Below, in pieces: positions 35,526 through 43,668 of a DNA stretch of 64,000 nt. The stretch comes from Atopobiaceae bacterium (GTDB lineage: Bacteria; Actinomycetota; Coriobacteriia; Coriobacteriales; Atopobiaceae). Made by a program: the position numbers and the translations under genes. Every line of letters starts with the position of its first letter. Position 1 is the stretch's first letter. The stretch covers positions 62,001-126,000 of the forward strand of contig JAKVON010000004.1 of assembly GCA_022482785.1 (NCBI GenBank), in the 5' to 3' direction. The notes under the pieces are model-generated. The model was not told the origin of the DNA. It was given only the letters and a program-made list of their open reading frames with translations, and did no database searches.

Positions 35526-36518
35526 CTAGGAGCCGATGCCGAGCCGCGCGCAGACGGCGCGGTCGATGCCCGCCGCGTCGAGGCCGGCCTCGGCAAGCAG
35601 GTCGCGACGGATCGCGCCGTCGGCATACCCCGGGACGGTGCCGATGCGAAGCAGGGCGGGACGATCGCCACGGCCCTCGAGCACCTCGGCGACGGCGGAG
35701 CCGAGCCCGCCTCGCGTCGAGTGCTCCTCGACGGTGACGACGAGGCGTCGCGCGGCTGCGGCCGCCATGGCGATGACGGCGTCGGCGTCGATGGGCTCGA
35801 TGGACGACACGCTCGTCACGCTCGCCTCGACGCCGTGCGACGCGAGGGCCTCGGCGGCGTCAAGGGCCGCGGCGCTGACCGAGCCGGTGGCGAAGAGGGC
35901 GACGTCGGAACCCGTGCGGAGACACTCGGCGGGACCGATGGAGCCTTGGTAGCCGCCTGGGTGGAGGCAGGTCTGGGAGAGGTTGCCCGTGATGCGCACG
36001 TAGGCGGGGCGCGGGCGTGCGGCAAGCTCGCGAATGACGCCGACGAGCTCGACGTTGTCCACGGGGGAGATGACGGAGAGGCCGGCGATCGAGCGCATGA
36101 GCGAGACGTCGTCGGTAGAGGTGTGGGTGGCACCGAGGTCGCCCGAGTCATAGCCTGCGGCGAGGCCCACCAGCACCACGGGGGCGCGCATGATGCCGAG
36201 CCCGACGCGGACCTGGTCGTACGCGCGGCCGGTGATGAACGAGGCGTAGGCCGGCGCGAACGTCGGGAAGCCCTCGAGGGCGAGCTCCGTGGCAATGCTC
36301 ACCTGGTCCTGCTCGGCGATTCCCGCCTGGACGAACGACGCGGGATGGGTGTCGCGCAGCCCGAGCAGGCCGAGCCTGCGGCCGTAGTCGGAGACCACGA
36401 CCGTCAGCGCATCGTCGGCGTCCGCGATGCCAGCGAGCGTGGCCCCGAGCACGGCATGGGCCGACTGCGAGCAGAGGTCCTCGACCTCCGAGGCGGGGAC
36501 GCCCCACGCGGCGCTCAT
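35526..36518 (-). CDS. Transketolase C-terminal subunit
   Basis: A 330-residue polypeptide equal to the pyrimidine-binding and C-terminal domains of transketolase. FVQAGIAEQD carries the glutamate that activates thiamine pyrophosphate, DLGATHTSTDD and ISPVDNVEL follow, and the C-terminal domain has VEEHSTRGGLGSAV. Split transketolases, encoded as two adjacent genes, are common in anaerobes. The start overlaps the N-terminal subunit stop (ATGA-type overlap, 36515-36518). Confidence 0.93.
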   Translation of the reverse strand: MSAAWGVPASEVEDLCSQSAHAVLGATLAGIADADDALTVVVSDYGRRLGLLGLRDTHPASFVQAGIAEQDQVSIATELALEGFPTFAPAYASFITGRAYDQVRVGLGIMRAPVVLVGLAAGYDSGDLGATHTSTDDVSLMRSIAGLSVISPVDNVELVGVIRELAARPRPAYVRITGNLSQTCLHPGGYQGSIGPAECLRTGSDVALFATGSVSAAALDAAEALASHGVEASVTSVSSIEPIDADAVIAMAAAAARRLVVTVEEHSTRGGLGSAVAEVLEGRGDRPALLRIGTVPGYADGAIRRDLLAEAGLDAAGIDRAVCARLGIGS

Positions 36519-37379
36519 CGCGGATCGCCCCCCTCGGCAAGCTCGTCGAGCGCGACATGGTAGAGGTCCTCCGTGAGGACGTTGTCATGCCACTCGACCC
36601 GGCCCTCGGCAAAGGAGAGGCCCTTCCCCTTGACGGTGTCGCAGACGAGGGCCTGCGGGCCGCCGCCCCGGGCGCCCCTGTCGAGTGCCTCGGCCAAGGC
36701 ATCGCGCACGGCCGCCACGTCGTTGCCGTCGACCTCCTCCGCCTCGAGGCCGAACGCGCGGAACTCCTCGAGCAGGCTGCCCGAGTCGACGACCTCGGAG
36801 GTGGGCCCGTCGAGCTGGAAGCCGTTCCTGTCGACGAGTATCACGAGGTTCGAGAGGGCGTTGTGGGAGGCGAACGCGACGCTCTCCCAGATGGAGCCCT
36901 CGTTGGTCTCGCCATCCCCGAGCAGGCAGAAAACGCGCGAGGGAAGGCGCTTGCGCGCGAGGGCCAGGGCGAGCCCGGCGGAGAGGCCGAGGCCCTTGGC
37001 CCAGCGAGCCGCCGCTTATCTCGATGCCATGCGCGAGGTCGCGCTGCGTCTGGCGGTAGAGCAGGGTCCCATGCCCGCACACGGGCTCTGACATCTCCTC
37101 GTCGGAGAGGAATCCGGCCTGGTGGAGAGCGGCGTAGAGCGCGACCGCCGCATGGGCCTTGGACAGGACGAAGCGGTCGCGCGAACCCCAGGCGGCACCC
37201 GTCGCGCCCACGCCCGTCTCCATGACGTCGGCATAGAGGGCCGCGAGGATGTCGACGCACGAGAGCGACCCGCCGAGATGCGCCTTGTGGTTCGGGCTGC
37301 GATAGCAGAGGTCGACGACCTCGCGGCGCATGGTGCGCGCAATGGCCTCGAGCTCCCTCCTGCCCAGGTTCCTTCCCAC
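36515..37379 (-). CDS. Transketolase N-terminal subunit, one frameshift as sequenced
   Basis: The 287-residue thiamine-pyrophosphate-binding half of a split transketolase. It shows SPNHKAHLGGSLSCVDIL, SKAHAAVALYAAL and the TPP motif LLGDGETNEGSIWESVAFA with VDRNGFQLDG. One extra base near 36995 interrupts it after GGSLGQG; correction gives 288 codons. With the C-terminal subunit it interconverts pentose, tetrose and triose phosphates. Confidence 0.92.
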
Positions 37380-37405
37380 ACAGACCTCCCCGAAGCCTCA
37401 TAGCC

Positions 37406-37438
37406 AGGCGCCCCGCGGCCAGAGCCAGAGGGGCGCCT
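37406..37438 (-). terminator. Hairpin downstream of tRNA-Glu
   Basis: AGGCGCCCC (37406-37414) pairs perfectly with GGGGCGCCT (37430-37438). It lies just 3' of the tRNA on the minus strand, so it probably ends or protects the tRNA transcript. There is no U-run. Confidence 0.5.
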
Positions 37439-37449
37439 GAGAGAAGCGA

Positions 37450-37524
37450 TGGTGCCCCCAACGAGACTCGAACTCGTGTCGTCGCCTTGAAAGGGCGGTG
37501 TCCTAACCACTAGACGATGGGGAC
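37450..37524 (-). tRNA. tRNA-Glu (UUC)
   Basis: The acceptor GTCCCCA pairs with TGGGGGC. The anticodon stem CCGCC-CTTTCAA-GGCGA gives anticodon UUC, the T loop is TTCGAGT and a 3' CCA is encoded. A -10 box TATACT (minus strand, 37535-37540) lies 10 bases upstream. Confidence 0.93.
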
Positions 37525-37547
37525 GTGCCGCCAAAGTATACCAAACG

Positions 37548-37595
37548 CCATCGTACCCACCTGGCGGCCCGACCAAGTCGGCAGGTCTACGATGG
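37548..37595. repeat. Long imperfect dyad between tRNA-Glu and bioY
   Basis: CCATCGTA (37548-37555) and TACGATGG (37588-37595) are perfect inverted repeats, with further pairing inside (ACCT/AGGT and GCCCGAC/GTCGGC). The dyad occupies the shared upstream region of the divergent tRNA and bioY genes. It could be a protein operator, for example for a biotin regulator, or a leader hairpin for bioY. Confidence 0.5.
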
Positions 37596-37633
37596 AACCA
37601 ACATGAACACCTGAGCGGAGCGGGAGGGAACGC

Positions 37634-38212
37634 ATGGCCCACGGGACGAGCGCGTCGGCAGGCGGAGGGGCAGGCATCGCCCCACGCGACATCACCCGCA
37701 CCGGGGCGTCGGTCGCCCTCCTCGCGCTCTCCGCCTGGGTGACCGTTCCGCTCGGGCCCGTGCCGCTCACGCTCCAGACCATGGCGCTCGCCTTCGTCGC
37801 GCTCGCCCTCACGCCGTCCCAGGCGATCGGCTCCGTTGCCCTGTACGTCGCGCTCGGCTCCCTGGGCCTGCCCCTCTTCTCGGGCATGCGCGGAGGGCTC
37901 GGCGTCATCGCCGGTCCGACAGGAGGCTTCATATCGGGGTTCCTCGTGGGCATGGTCGCCGCGCAGGCGGTCCTGCGGGCCGGCAGGGACAGGTGGCATC
38001 GGCTGGCGGCGTGTGCCGCGCTCCTCGGCGTCTCGTACGCGCTCGGATGCCTGCAGCTCATGGCCGTGGCCTCGCTCGGGCCGGGCGAGGCGCTGCTCGC
38101 GGGATGCCTCCCGTTCGTGATTCCCGACATCGTGAAGGCACTCGTCGGCAGCAGGGTCGCCAGGTCCGTCTGCCACGCGTTGCCAGGCCTCTTCGACCAG
38201 GAAAGGGGCTAG
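37634..38212 (+). CDS. bioY: BioY biotin transporter S component
   Basis: A 192-residue membrane protein with six hydrophobic segments. BioY signatures are VPLGPVPLTLQTMALAFVALAL, ALGSLGLPLFSGMRGGLGVIAGPTGGF(ISGF) and FVIPDIVKALVG. It is the substrate-binding part of an ECF transporter and captures biotin; the energising EcfAAT genes are not in the window. CGGGAGGG precedes the ATG. Its TAG overlaps the stop of the convergent PPK2 gene within CTAG. Confidence 0.94.
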   Translation: MAHGTSASAGGGAGIAPRDITRTGASVALLALSAWVTVPLGPVPLTLQTMALAFVALALTPSQAIGSVALYVALGSLGLPLFSGMRGGLGVIAGPTGGFISGFLVGMVAAQAVLRAGRDRWHRLAACAALLGVSYALGCLQLMAVASLGPGEALLAGCLPFVIPDIVKALVGSRVARSVCHALPGLFDQERG

Positions 38213-39804
38213 AGCTCCAGGCCCGCGTCCCCCAGCCGCTCGTCGATGGCCGCGCTCACGATGCCGAGCGCCTTGAGGCGCGCGTACCTCTTGTCGTCGG
38301 ACTCGATGACGTTCCACGGCGCGTAGGGCGTCGAGGTGAGGCGGAGCATGTCGTCCACGCAGGTCGCGTAGTCGTCGTTGCGCTCGCGGTTGCGCCAGTC
38401 GTCGGGGGTGATCTTCCAGCGCTTCTCGGGGTTGTCCTGCCGTTCGTTGAAGCGCCTGAGCTGCTCCTCAGACCCAACGTTGATCCAGAGCTTCACGAGG
38501 ATGGCGCCCCAGCGCTCGAGCTCGGCCTCGAACTCGTTTATCTCGTCGTAGGCGCGCCGCCACTCCTCGGGCCTGGCATAGCCCTCGACGCGCTCGACCA
38601 GGACCCTCCCGTACCAGGTCCGGTCGAAGATCGCCGTGTGGCCGGTCCTGGGCAGGCGCGTCCAGAAGCGCCACAGGAAGGGCCTCGCGAGCTCCTCGGG
38701 GGTCGGGGAGGCGATGGGGTTCACCATGTAGATGCGGGCGTCGAGGCCCTGGGCGAGGCGCTTGATGTTGCCACCCTTGCCGGCGGCGTCCCAACCCTCG
38801 TAGGCGACCACGAGCGGAATCCTCCTGCGGTACAGCTCCGCCTGCTGGCGGTGGAGCGCCTCCTGGAGCCCGGCAAGCCTCCTCGCGTACTCCCTCTTGC
38901 CCACCACGAGGTCGTGACGTGCGTCCTCTATGCGGCCGACCTCCACGAGCTCGTGCATCGAGGAGAGGTCCGCCGCCGAGCCGATGCCCTCCTGCCCGTC
39001 GTCCCGGACGTGGGCGGCGACGGCCGCGGCCACCTCGTCGATCGTCCCCGTCGTGTCCACGCCGCGGGCGGCCAGCGCCCACTCGAAGGCCGCGACGAGG
39101 GTCTGCATGATCGCGACGTTCGCGTTGCGCCGGTGGGTCGCCTCGACGACGGTCCAGGGAGCGGCCGGACGGTCCGTCACGCTCAGGAGGCGCTCCAAGA
39201 CCTTGGCGTAGGCCCCGTAGCGCTGGACCTGGTCCACGTCGCCATCGGTGACGCGCCAGGACGTGTTGGGGTCCAGGAGGAGCTCCATGAAGCGCTCGCG
39301 CTGGACGTCGGCCGGGATGTTGAGGAAGATCTTCACGATGAGGTACCCGTCGGCGGCGAGCTGGGTCTCGAACGAGCGGATCGAGGTCGAGTAGCTTATC
39401 GCCTGGTCGACGAAGCTCTCGCGGGCGGCCGCGTCCTCGTCGTTCGAGCTGGACATCGCCAGGCTCTTCATCACGGCGTGGTACCAGCCCTGGTCGAAGA
39501 TGGTCATGGTGCCATGGCCGCCGACCCTCGACCAGAACCGGGCCATGAAGGGAAGCCTGCTCTCGCTGCCGACCGGGTCCTGGGTGGCATAGACGTTGAA
39601 GTAGCGGCTGTCGAGGTTGACCACCAGGTCCGAGACGGCGGCCCCCTTCCCGGCCGCGTCCCAGCCCTCGAACAGCACGATGGAGCCCAGGCCAGCGAAG
39701 CGGGCCATCTGCTGGAGCACCATGAGGCGCTCGGCAAGCGGCTTGTAGAGCCTCTTGTACTCGTCCTTGCCGAGCCTGGGCGCTGCCGCCTTCGATTCGA
39801 GCAT
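38209..39804 (-). CDS. Two-domain PPK2, polyphosphate:AMP phosphotransferase type
   Basis: A 531-residue protein with two fused PPK2 domains, each with its own Walker A (LFEGWDAAGKGAAV near 45-58 and AYEGWDAAGKGGNI near 330) and Walker B/lid region (FDQGWYHAVM; FDRTWYGRVLVERVEGY). This class II two-domain layout is known for PAP enzymes that phosphorylate AMP to ADP with polyphosphate. Only the second domain keeps the lid arginines of the FDRTWYGR pattern, as usual for the class. It may link to the Ppx/GppA protein encoded at 53.7 kb in polyphosphate turnover. Confidence 0.92.
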   Translation of the reverse strand: MLESKAAAPRLGKDEYKRLYKPLAERLMVLQQMARFAGLGSIVLFEGWDAAGKGAAVSDLVVNLDSRYFNVYATQDPVGSESRLPFMARFWSRVGGHGTMTIFDQGWYHAVMKSLAMSSSNDEDAAARESFVDQAISYSTSIRSFETQLAADGYLIVKIFLNIPADVQRERFMELLLDPNTSWRVTDGDVDQVQRYGAYAKVLERLLSVTDRPAAPWTVVEATHRRNANVAIMQTLVAAFEWALAARGVDTTGTIDEVAAAVAAHVRDDGQEGIGSAADLSSMHELVEVGRIEDARHDLVVGKREYARRLAGLQEALHRQQAELYRRRIPLVVAYEGWDAAGKGGNIKRLAQGLDARIYMVNPIASPTPEELARPFLWRFWTRLPRTGHTAIFDRTWYGRVLVERVEGYARPEEWRRAYDEINEFEAELERWGAILVKLWINVGSEEQLRRFNERQDNPEKRWKITPDDWRNRERNDDYATCVDDMLRLTSTPYAPWNVIESDDKRYARLKALGIVSAAIDERLGDAGLEL

Positions 39805-40096
39805 GGCGTGCCCCTCTTTCCGACGGCCCCGTCCGATCTAGGCCGTTTGTACCCGACGGGGACGGGAAGCCTGGCTTGGGAGTGGCATCGATGTCCGAAC
39901 GCGCCGTCCGAGGCGGCGAGGAGAGAAATTGTCGGCCTTCCCTTCTCGCGTATATCCCCGCGCGAAAAAGGAGATAGGATGTGGTGACGCGACGTCGCAT
40001 CGCATCGCCGATGGCCTGATGGCGTACCGTCCTCCTGCGCGCTCCCTGCATCGACAGGGCAAGCGGGCGCACTCGTTTTTCCCATCTTGGCATACG

Positions 40097-40119
40097 GAGG
40101 GCTCTCGCCCTCTTTATTA
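40097..40119 (+). terminator. Terminator-like hairpin in the leader of the iron alcohol dehydrogenase
   Basis: GAGGGC-TCTC-GCCCTC (40097-40112) is followed by TTTATT. A second dyad GCCGCG...CGCGGC (40126-40147) lies just before the ribosome binding site. Together they may form a leader attenuator. The rest of the 39805-40165 gap shows no gene; it contains AT-rich patches near 39925-39980 that may hold the promoter. Confidence 0.45.
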
Positions 40120-40165
40120 CTGGTTGCCGCGGCACTGCGATCGCGGCGAGACGTCAGGAGGAACC

Positions 40166-41380
40166 ATGGGTCGTTTTACCAATCCGCGTGATCTGTACTT
40201 TGGCGAGGGCTCGCGCCATGAGGTGAAGAACCTCAAGGGCACCAAGGCCATCATCGTCTCCGGCGGCCACAGCATGCGCGCCGGCGGCTTCCTGCAGGAC
40301 GTCCAGGCAGACCTCGAGGCCGCGGGCATGGAGGTCGCGCTGTTCGAGGGCGTCGAGAGCGACCCCTCCGTCGAGACCGTCATGAAGGGCGCTGCCGCGA
40401 TGCAGGAGTTCGGCCCCGACTGGATCGTCGCCATCGGCGGCGGCAGCCCCATCGACGCCGCGAAGGCCATGTGGATCAAGTACGAGTACCCCGAGACCAC
40501 CTTCGAGGACATGTGCAAGGTCTTCGGCCTTCCCAAGCTGCGCACCAAGGCCCACTTCTGCGCCATCAGCTCCACGTCGGGCACCGCGACCGAGGTCACG
40601 GCCTTCTCGATCATCACCGACTATGCCAAGGGCATCAAGTTCCCGATCGCCGACTTCGAGATCACGCCCGACGTCGCCATCGTCGACCCCGAGCTCACCT
40701 ACTCCATGCCCGCCAAGCTCTGCGCGCACACCGGCATGGACGCCCTCACTCACTGCCTCGAGGCCTACGTCTCCACGGCCTCCTCGATGTTCACCGACGC
40801 CAACGCCCTCCACGGCATCCGCGAGATCCACGAGTGGCTGCCCGTCTCCTACAAGGGTGATAAGGACGCCCGTCAGCACATGCACGAGGCGCAGTGCATC
40901 GCCGGCATCGCCTTCTCCTCGGGCCTCCTCGGCATCGTGCACTCCATGGCCCACAAGACCGGCGCCGCGTTCTCCGGCGGCCACATCATCCACGGCTGCG
41001 CCAACGCCATGTATCTGGGCAAGGTCATCCAGTTCAACGCCAAGGACGAGAACGCCCGCAAGCGCTACGCCTTCGTCGCCAAGGAGATCCTGCACCTCGA
41101 GGGCTCCACGGACGAGGAGCTCGTGGCCGCGCTGGTCGCCGAGATCCGCCACATGAACGACCAGCTCGACATTCCGCAGGGCATCAAGAACTACGGCCAG
41201 GGCGGCGTGAAGAGCGAGACCTCCTGCATCGACGAGCAGGAGTTCCTCTCCAAGATCCACGACGTCGCGGCCAACGCGCTGCTCGACGCCTGCACCGGCG
41301 CCAACCCCCGCAAGCCCACGCAGGAGGAGATGGAGAAGCTCCTCAAGTGCGTCTACTACGACCAGGACGTCGACTTCTAG
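40166..41380 (+). CDS. Iron-containing alcohol dehydrogenase
   Basis: A 404-residue group III dehydrogenase of the butanol/aldehyde-alcohol type, longer than FucO and only distantly related to it. Motifs are WIVAIGGGSPIDAAKAMW, STSGTATEVTAFSIITD, and the metal-binding His residues in DALTHCLEAY, VHSMAHKTGAAF and GHIIHGCANA. It probably reduces short-chain aldehydes to alcohols for NAD recycling. TCAGGAGGAACC precedes the ATG. The gene ends YDQDVDF-TAG, and a near-identical copy of this end recurs at 42359-42384. Confidence 0.93.
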   Translation: MGRFTNPRDLYFGEGSRHEVKNLKGTKAIIVSGGHSMRAGGFLQDVQADLEAAGMEVALFEGVESDPSVETVMKGAAAMQEFGPDWIVAIGGGSPIDAAKAMWIKYEYPETTFEDMCKVFGLPKLRTKAHFCAISSTSGTATEVTAFSIITDYAKGIKFPIADFEITPDVAIVDPELTYSMPAKLCAHTGMDALTHCLEAYVSTASSMFTDANALHGIREIHEWLPVSYKGDKDARQHMHEAQCIAGIAFSSGLLGIVHSMAHKTGAAFSGGHIIHGCANAMYLGKVIQFNAKDENARKRYAFVAKEILHLEGSTDEELVAALVAEIRHMNDQLDIPQGIKNYGQGGVKSETSCIDEQEFLSKIHDVAANALLDACTGANPRKPTQEEMEKLLKCVYYDQDVDF

Positions 41381-41381
41381 G
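41356..41381 (+). repeat. Direct repeat copy 1 (3' end of the alcohol dehydrogenase gene)
   Basis: These 26 bases encode YDQDVDF plus the stop and first base after it. They recur with one mismatch (25/26) at 42359-42384, beyond the prepilin gene. Confidence 0.85.
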
Positions 41382-41410
41382 ATTGCTGGCCGATAAGGGC
41401 TGCAGGTCAT

Positions 41411-41451
41411 GGGATGGTCTCGACACAGGTGTGTCGGGACCATCCCTTTTC
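41411..41451 (+). terminator. Intrinsic terminator after the alcohol dehydrogenase gene
   Basis: GGGATGGTC (41411-41419) pairs with GACCATCCC, with an inner CGACAC/GTGTCG stem, followed by TTTTC at 41447. It is a strong, classical rho-independent terminator. Confidence 0.88.
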
Positions 41452-41488
41452 TGCGGGCGGGTGGGCGTGTGCGTCGCGAGGCGGGAGG

Positions 41489-42256
41489 CTAGCTCACGAG
41501 CTTCCAGTTGCCGTTCTTTCCTGCCAGGAAGTCCGCGAAGGTGTTGACGTTGTTCCGGTTGAGAGTCGTGTTGCCGCTGCTGTCCGTCGTGACGTTCGTC
41601 GAGGCGTAATAGTGCCCGTCATAATAGATGGCGAACCCCTGCCATTGGGCATGACCGGTGCTGTCGCTGTTCGCGAAGAGGAAAACCTTCTTCTCTCCGC
41701 CTATCGTCGCGGTATCGGGTCGCCAGTACATGTCCTTGCCGTCGTAGAGCTTCGAGACCCCAAGGGCGCTGGCCAGATCCGCGGACGTCGTCGACGGGAG
41801 CGTGCCGCCATTCGCCTTGGCCACCGCGGCAATCAGGTCGTCTCCGCTGTGATACTTGCCGTTGTATCCCGCCTCGGTCTGGGCCGCGAGGTCTTCGAAG
41901 GTGTTGAGCGCCGCATTCCCCGATGTCCCACCGTAGGTGAACGTGATTCCGGAGGTCGTATAGGTGCAGGAGAGGCTCGAGCCGTCCGCCTGGCCCTTCG
42001 AGGGGATGCTTCCGCCTTCTGTCGTGACGAAGGTGACCCATTCCGCCTCGGTCTTCCTGGAGAAGTCCCCGTCGTAGTTGCTCATGCACTCAACGGTGGC
42101 AAGCGACTTCGCGCTGCGGCAGTTCGCGGCGTCTGCCGCAGCGCGCGCCTTCGCGAGCTGCCCCGCGAACAGGGGTATGGCGATGGCAACGAGAACCGCG
42201 ATGATGGCCACCACGACGAGCATCTCCATGAGCGTAAAGCCGCGGTCACGATGCAT
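41489..42256 (-). CDS. Orphan type IV prepilin-like protein
   Basis: A 255-residue protein with a class III signal: RDRG-FTLMEMLVVVAIIAVLVAIAIPLF, where prepilin peptidase would cut after the Gly and methylate the Phe; Glu at mature position 5 is present. The following 30 residues form the usual amphipathic helix, and the rest is a Ser/Thr/Gly-rich globular domain with two cysteines. No other pilus, secretion or peptidase genes are nearby, so it may be a minor pilin using machinery encoded elsewhere. Its codon choice looks less GC-biased than its neighbours, and it is flanked by direct repeats, which suggests insertion. Confidence 0.88.
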   Translation of the reverse strand: MHRDRGFTLMEMLVVVAIIAVLVAIAIPLFAGQLAKARAAADAANCRSAKSLATVECMSNYDGDFSRKTEAEWVTFVTTEGGSIPSKGQADGSSLSCTYTTSGITFTYGGTSGNAALNTFEDLAAQTEAGYNGKYHSGDDLIAAVAKANGGTLPSTTSADLASALGVSKLYDGKDMYWRPDTATIGGEKKVFLFANSDSTGHAQWQGFAIYYDGHYYASTNVTTDSSGNTTLNRNNVNTFADFLAGKNGNWKLVS

Positions 42257-42358
42257 GCCGAGACCCTTCGGTACAAGATCGCTGATATTGATGCGATTCT
42301 ACCCCGCGCATGCAACCGCCCCTTGCCGGGAGCAGCGCGGAAAGGCAGACGGACTCGC

Positions 42359-42384
42359 CTACGACCAGAACGTCGACTTCTAGG
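42359..42384 (+). repeat. Direct repeat copy 2 (remnant of the alcohol dehydrogenase 3' end)
   Basis: It matches 41356-41381 at 25 of 26 positions (a single G to A change, turning the encoded D into N). It is not part of an intact gene. Confidence 0.85.
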
Positions 42385-42415
42385 GTTCTCCGATATCGCT
42401 TTTCCAGACGGGAGG

Positions 42416-43369
42416 CTATCCCTTCCCGCCGGGCAGTGCCTTCTCGATATGCACGAAGGCGAGCGGCCAGAGGAAGGCGATGGAGAACACGGGGAGGAAG
42501 CCGATGGCGAAGTAGCCGGCCAGCGTGCCGACGACGGAGCCGAGCTTCATGCCGAGCGCGAGGAGGAGGAACATCAGGACGATGCCCGGGACCAGGCGGA
42601 GGAGGCGGCGCGCCCAAGAGGAGGTGTCCTCGAAGCCCACGAGGCGCCGCTCGAGCACGAGGCCGAGCGCCATGGCGTCGAAGGCGCCCGCCGCATAGAA
42701 GACGACGGGGATCGCCTGCATCGGATCGTAGAGGACGTTTCCCGCCGCGTCGTAGTCGATCGGGTACGGCTTGAGCATCGCGACGGAGAGGGCCACGACG
42801 CTCGCCGCGAGGCAGCAGAGGAGGATTCTGACGTCCCTCCACTCGCACGCACCCACCCAGCCGAAGGCGCGGTCGACGACAACGGCCGCGCCGTAGCCGA
42901 CAGCGACGCCGACGACCACGTCCTGGGGCGTATGGCATCCGAGGTAGTTGCGCGAGAAGACGATGAGGACGACGGCGACGACACAGGCGACGACGACAGG
43001 CCTCCGCTTTCTGTAGGAGCGGGCAAGGCTGCCGAACGTGCCGGCGGCCAGGGCCGCGTGACCGCTGGGAAACGAGTAGCCGATGGCCCCCGACGCGGCG
43101 GCGTCAGCCACATGGAGGCGCGTGTCGCGCACGAAGGGCCGATAGACGCAGAAGAGGATCTTGAGGAACTCGTTCACGAAGCTCCCGAGGCAGAACGAGG
43201 CGAGGATGCGGGCCCCGACGCGCCGGTCGATGCAGTAGTAGACGGTCGCGACGACAATCAGCAGATACTGCGGCATGCCCAGCGTCGTGATGAGGCAGAG
43301 GAGACTCTCGACGCCGGAGCCCAACGACTGGCGAACCCCTTGGAGCCACAGCAGGTAGTCGATGTCCAT
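42416..43369 (-). CDS. PAP2-superfamily membrane phosphatase
   Basis: A 317-residue membrane protein with about eight hydrophobic helices. The three PAP2 motifs are present: KILFCVYRPF, SFPSGHAALAAGTFG and SRNYLGCHTPQDVVVG with catalytic histidines. It probably dephosphorylates a lipid phosphate such as undecaprenyl diphosphate or phosphatidate. The chosen ATG at 43369 has GAGAGAGGC upstream; longer reading frames run back into the dispersed repeat and are unlikely to be coding. Confidence 0.9.
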   Translation of the reverse strand: MDIDYLLWLQGVRQSLGSGVESLLCLITTLGMPQYLLIVVATVYYCIDRRVGARILASFCLGSFVNEFLKILFCVYRPFVRDTRLHVADAAASGAIGYSFPSGHAALAAGTFGSLARSYRKRRPVVVACVVAVVLIVFSRNYLGCHTPQDVVVGVAVGYGAAVVVDRAFGWVGACEWRDVRILLCCLAASVVALSVAMLKPYPIDYDAAGNVLYDPMQAIPVVFYAAGAFDAMALGLVLERRLVGFEDTSSWARRLLRLVPGIVLMFLLLALGMKLGSVVGTLAGYFAIGFLPVFSIAFLWPLAFVHIEKALPGGKG

Positions 43370-43460
43370 GCGAATGCCTCTCTCCGCTCGGGGTGCGCCC
43401 CCATGCCCTCGGGTGCCTATCGGTACTGTATCCCTCGGCAGGTCGGCTTGCCCGGCTCGC

Positions 43461-43620
43461 GTTTCTAGGTTTTTTTCCTGGCCTTTCTCGGAGCAGATCG
43501 ACGGCTTTCGAGCCATGCCCGGCAAAGCACCAGTTGGAAAACATAGAAACGCCGCTAGGACCTGCCAAGGAAGGAGCACTGGTAGGGACGATGGGACTCG
43601 AAGTACCTATGCCCTTCTCA
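43461..43620. repeat. Dispersed repeat copy 1 (160 bp)
   Basis: These 160 bases align without gaps to 50171-50330 at 143 positions. The first 90 bases have ends GTTTCTA (43461-43467) and TAGAAAC (43544-43550), which on the minus strand fold into a long stem with an inner GGC-loop-GCC hairpin. Bases 43581-43602 match the tRNA-Leu 3' end at 53536-53557 at 20 of 22 positions. On the minus strand, bases 43649-43618 resemble the last dozen codons of the DUF4143 ATPase gene, with single-base gaps. The 43370-43668 interval holds nothing else. Confidence 0.85.
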
Positions 43621-43668
43621 GAAAACAGGGGACTCGCCCAGGGGAATTCCCCGCCCGCAAGCCATTGC

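Noticed and set aside
42416-43579. N-terminal extension of the PAP2 protein (residues before MDIDYLLW), and the similar peptide in a frame at 50.2 kb
   Set aside because: The shared peptide comes from the dispersed repeat. Differences between copies are mostly non-synonymous in every frame, so it is not a conserved protein.
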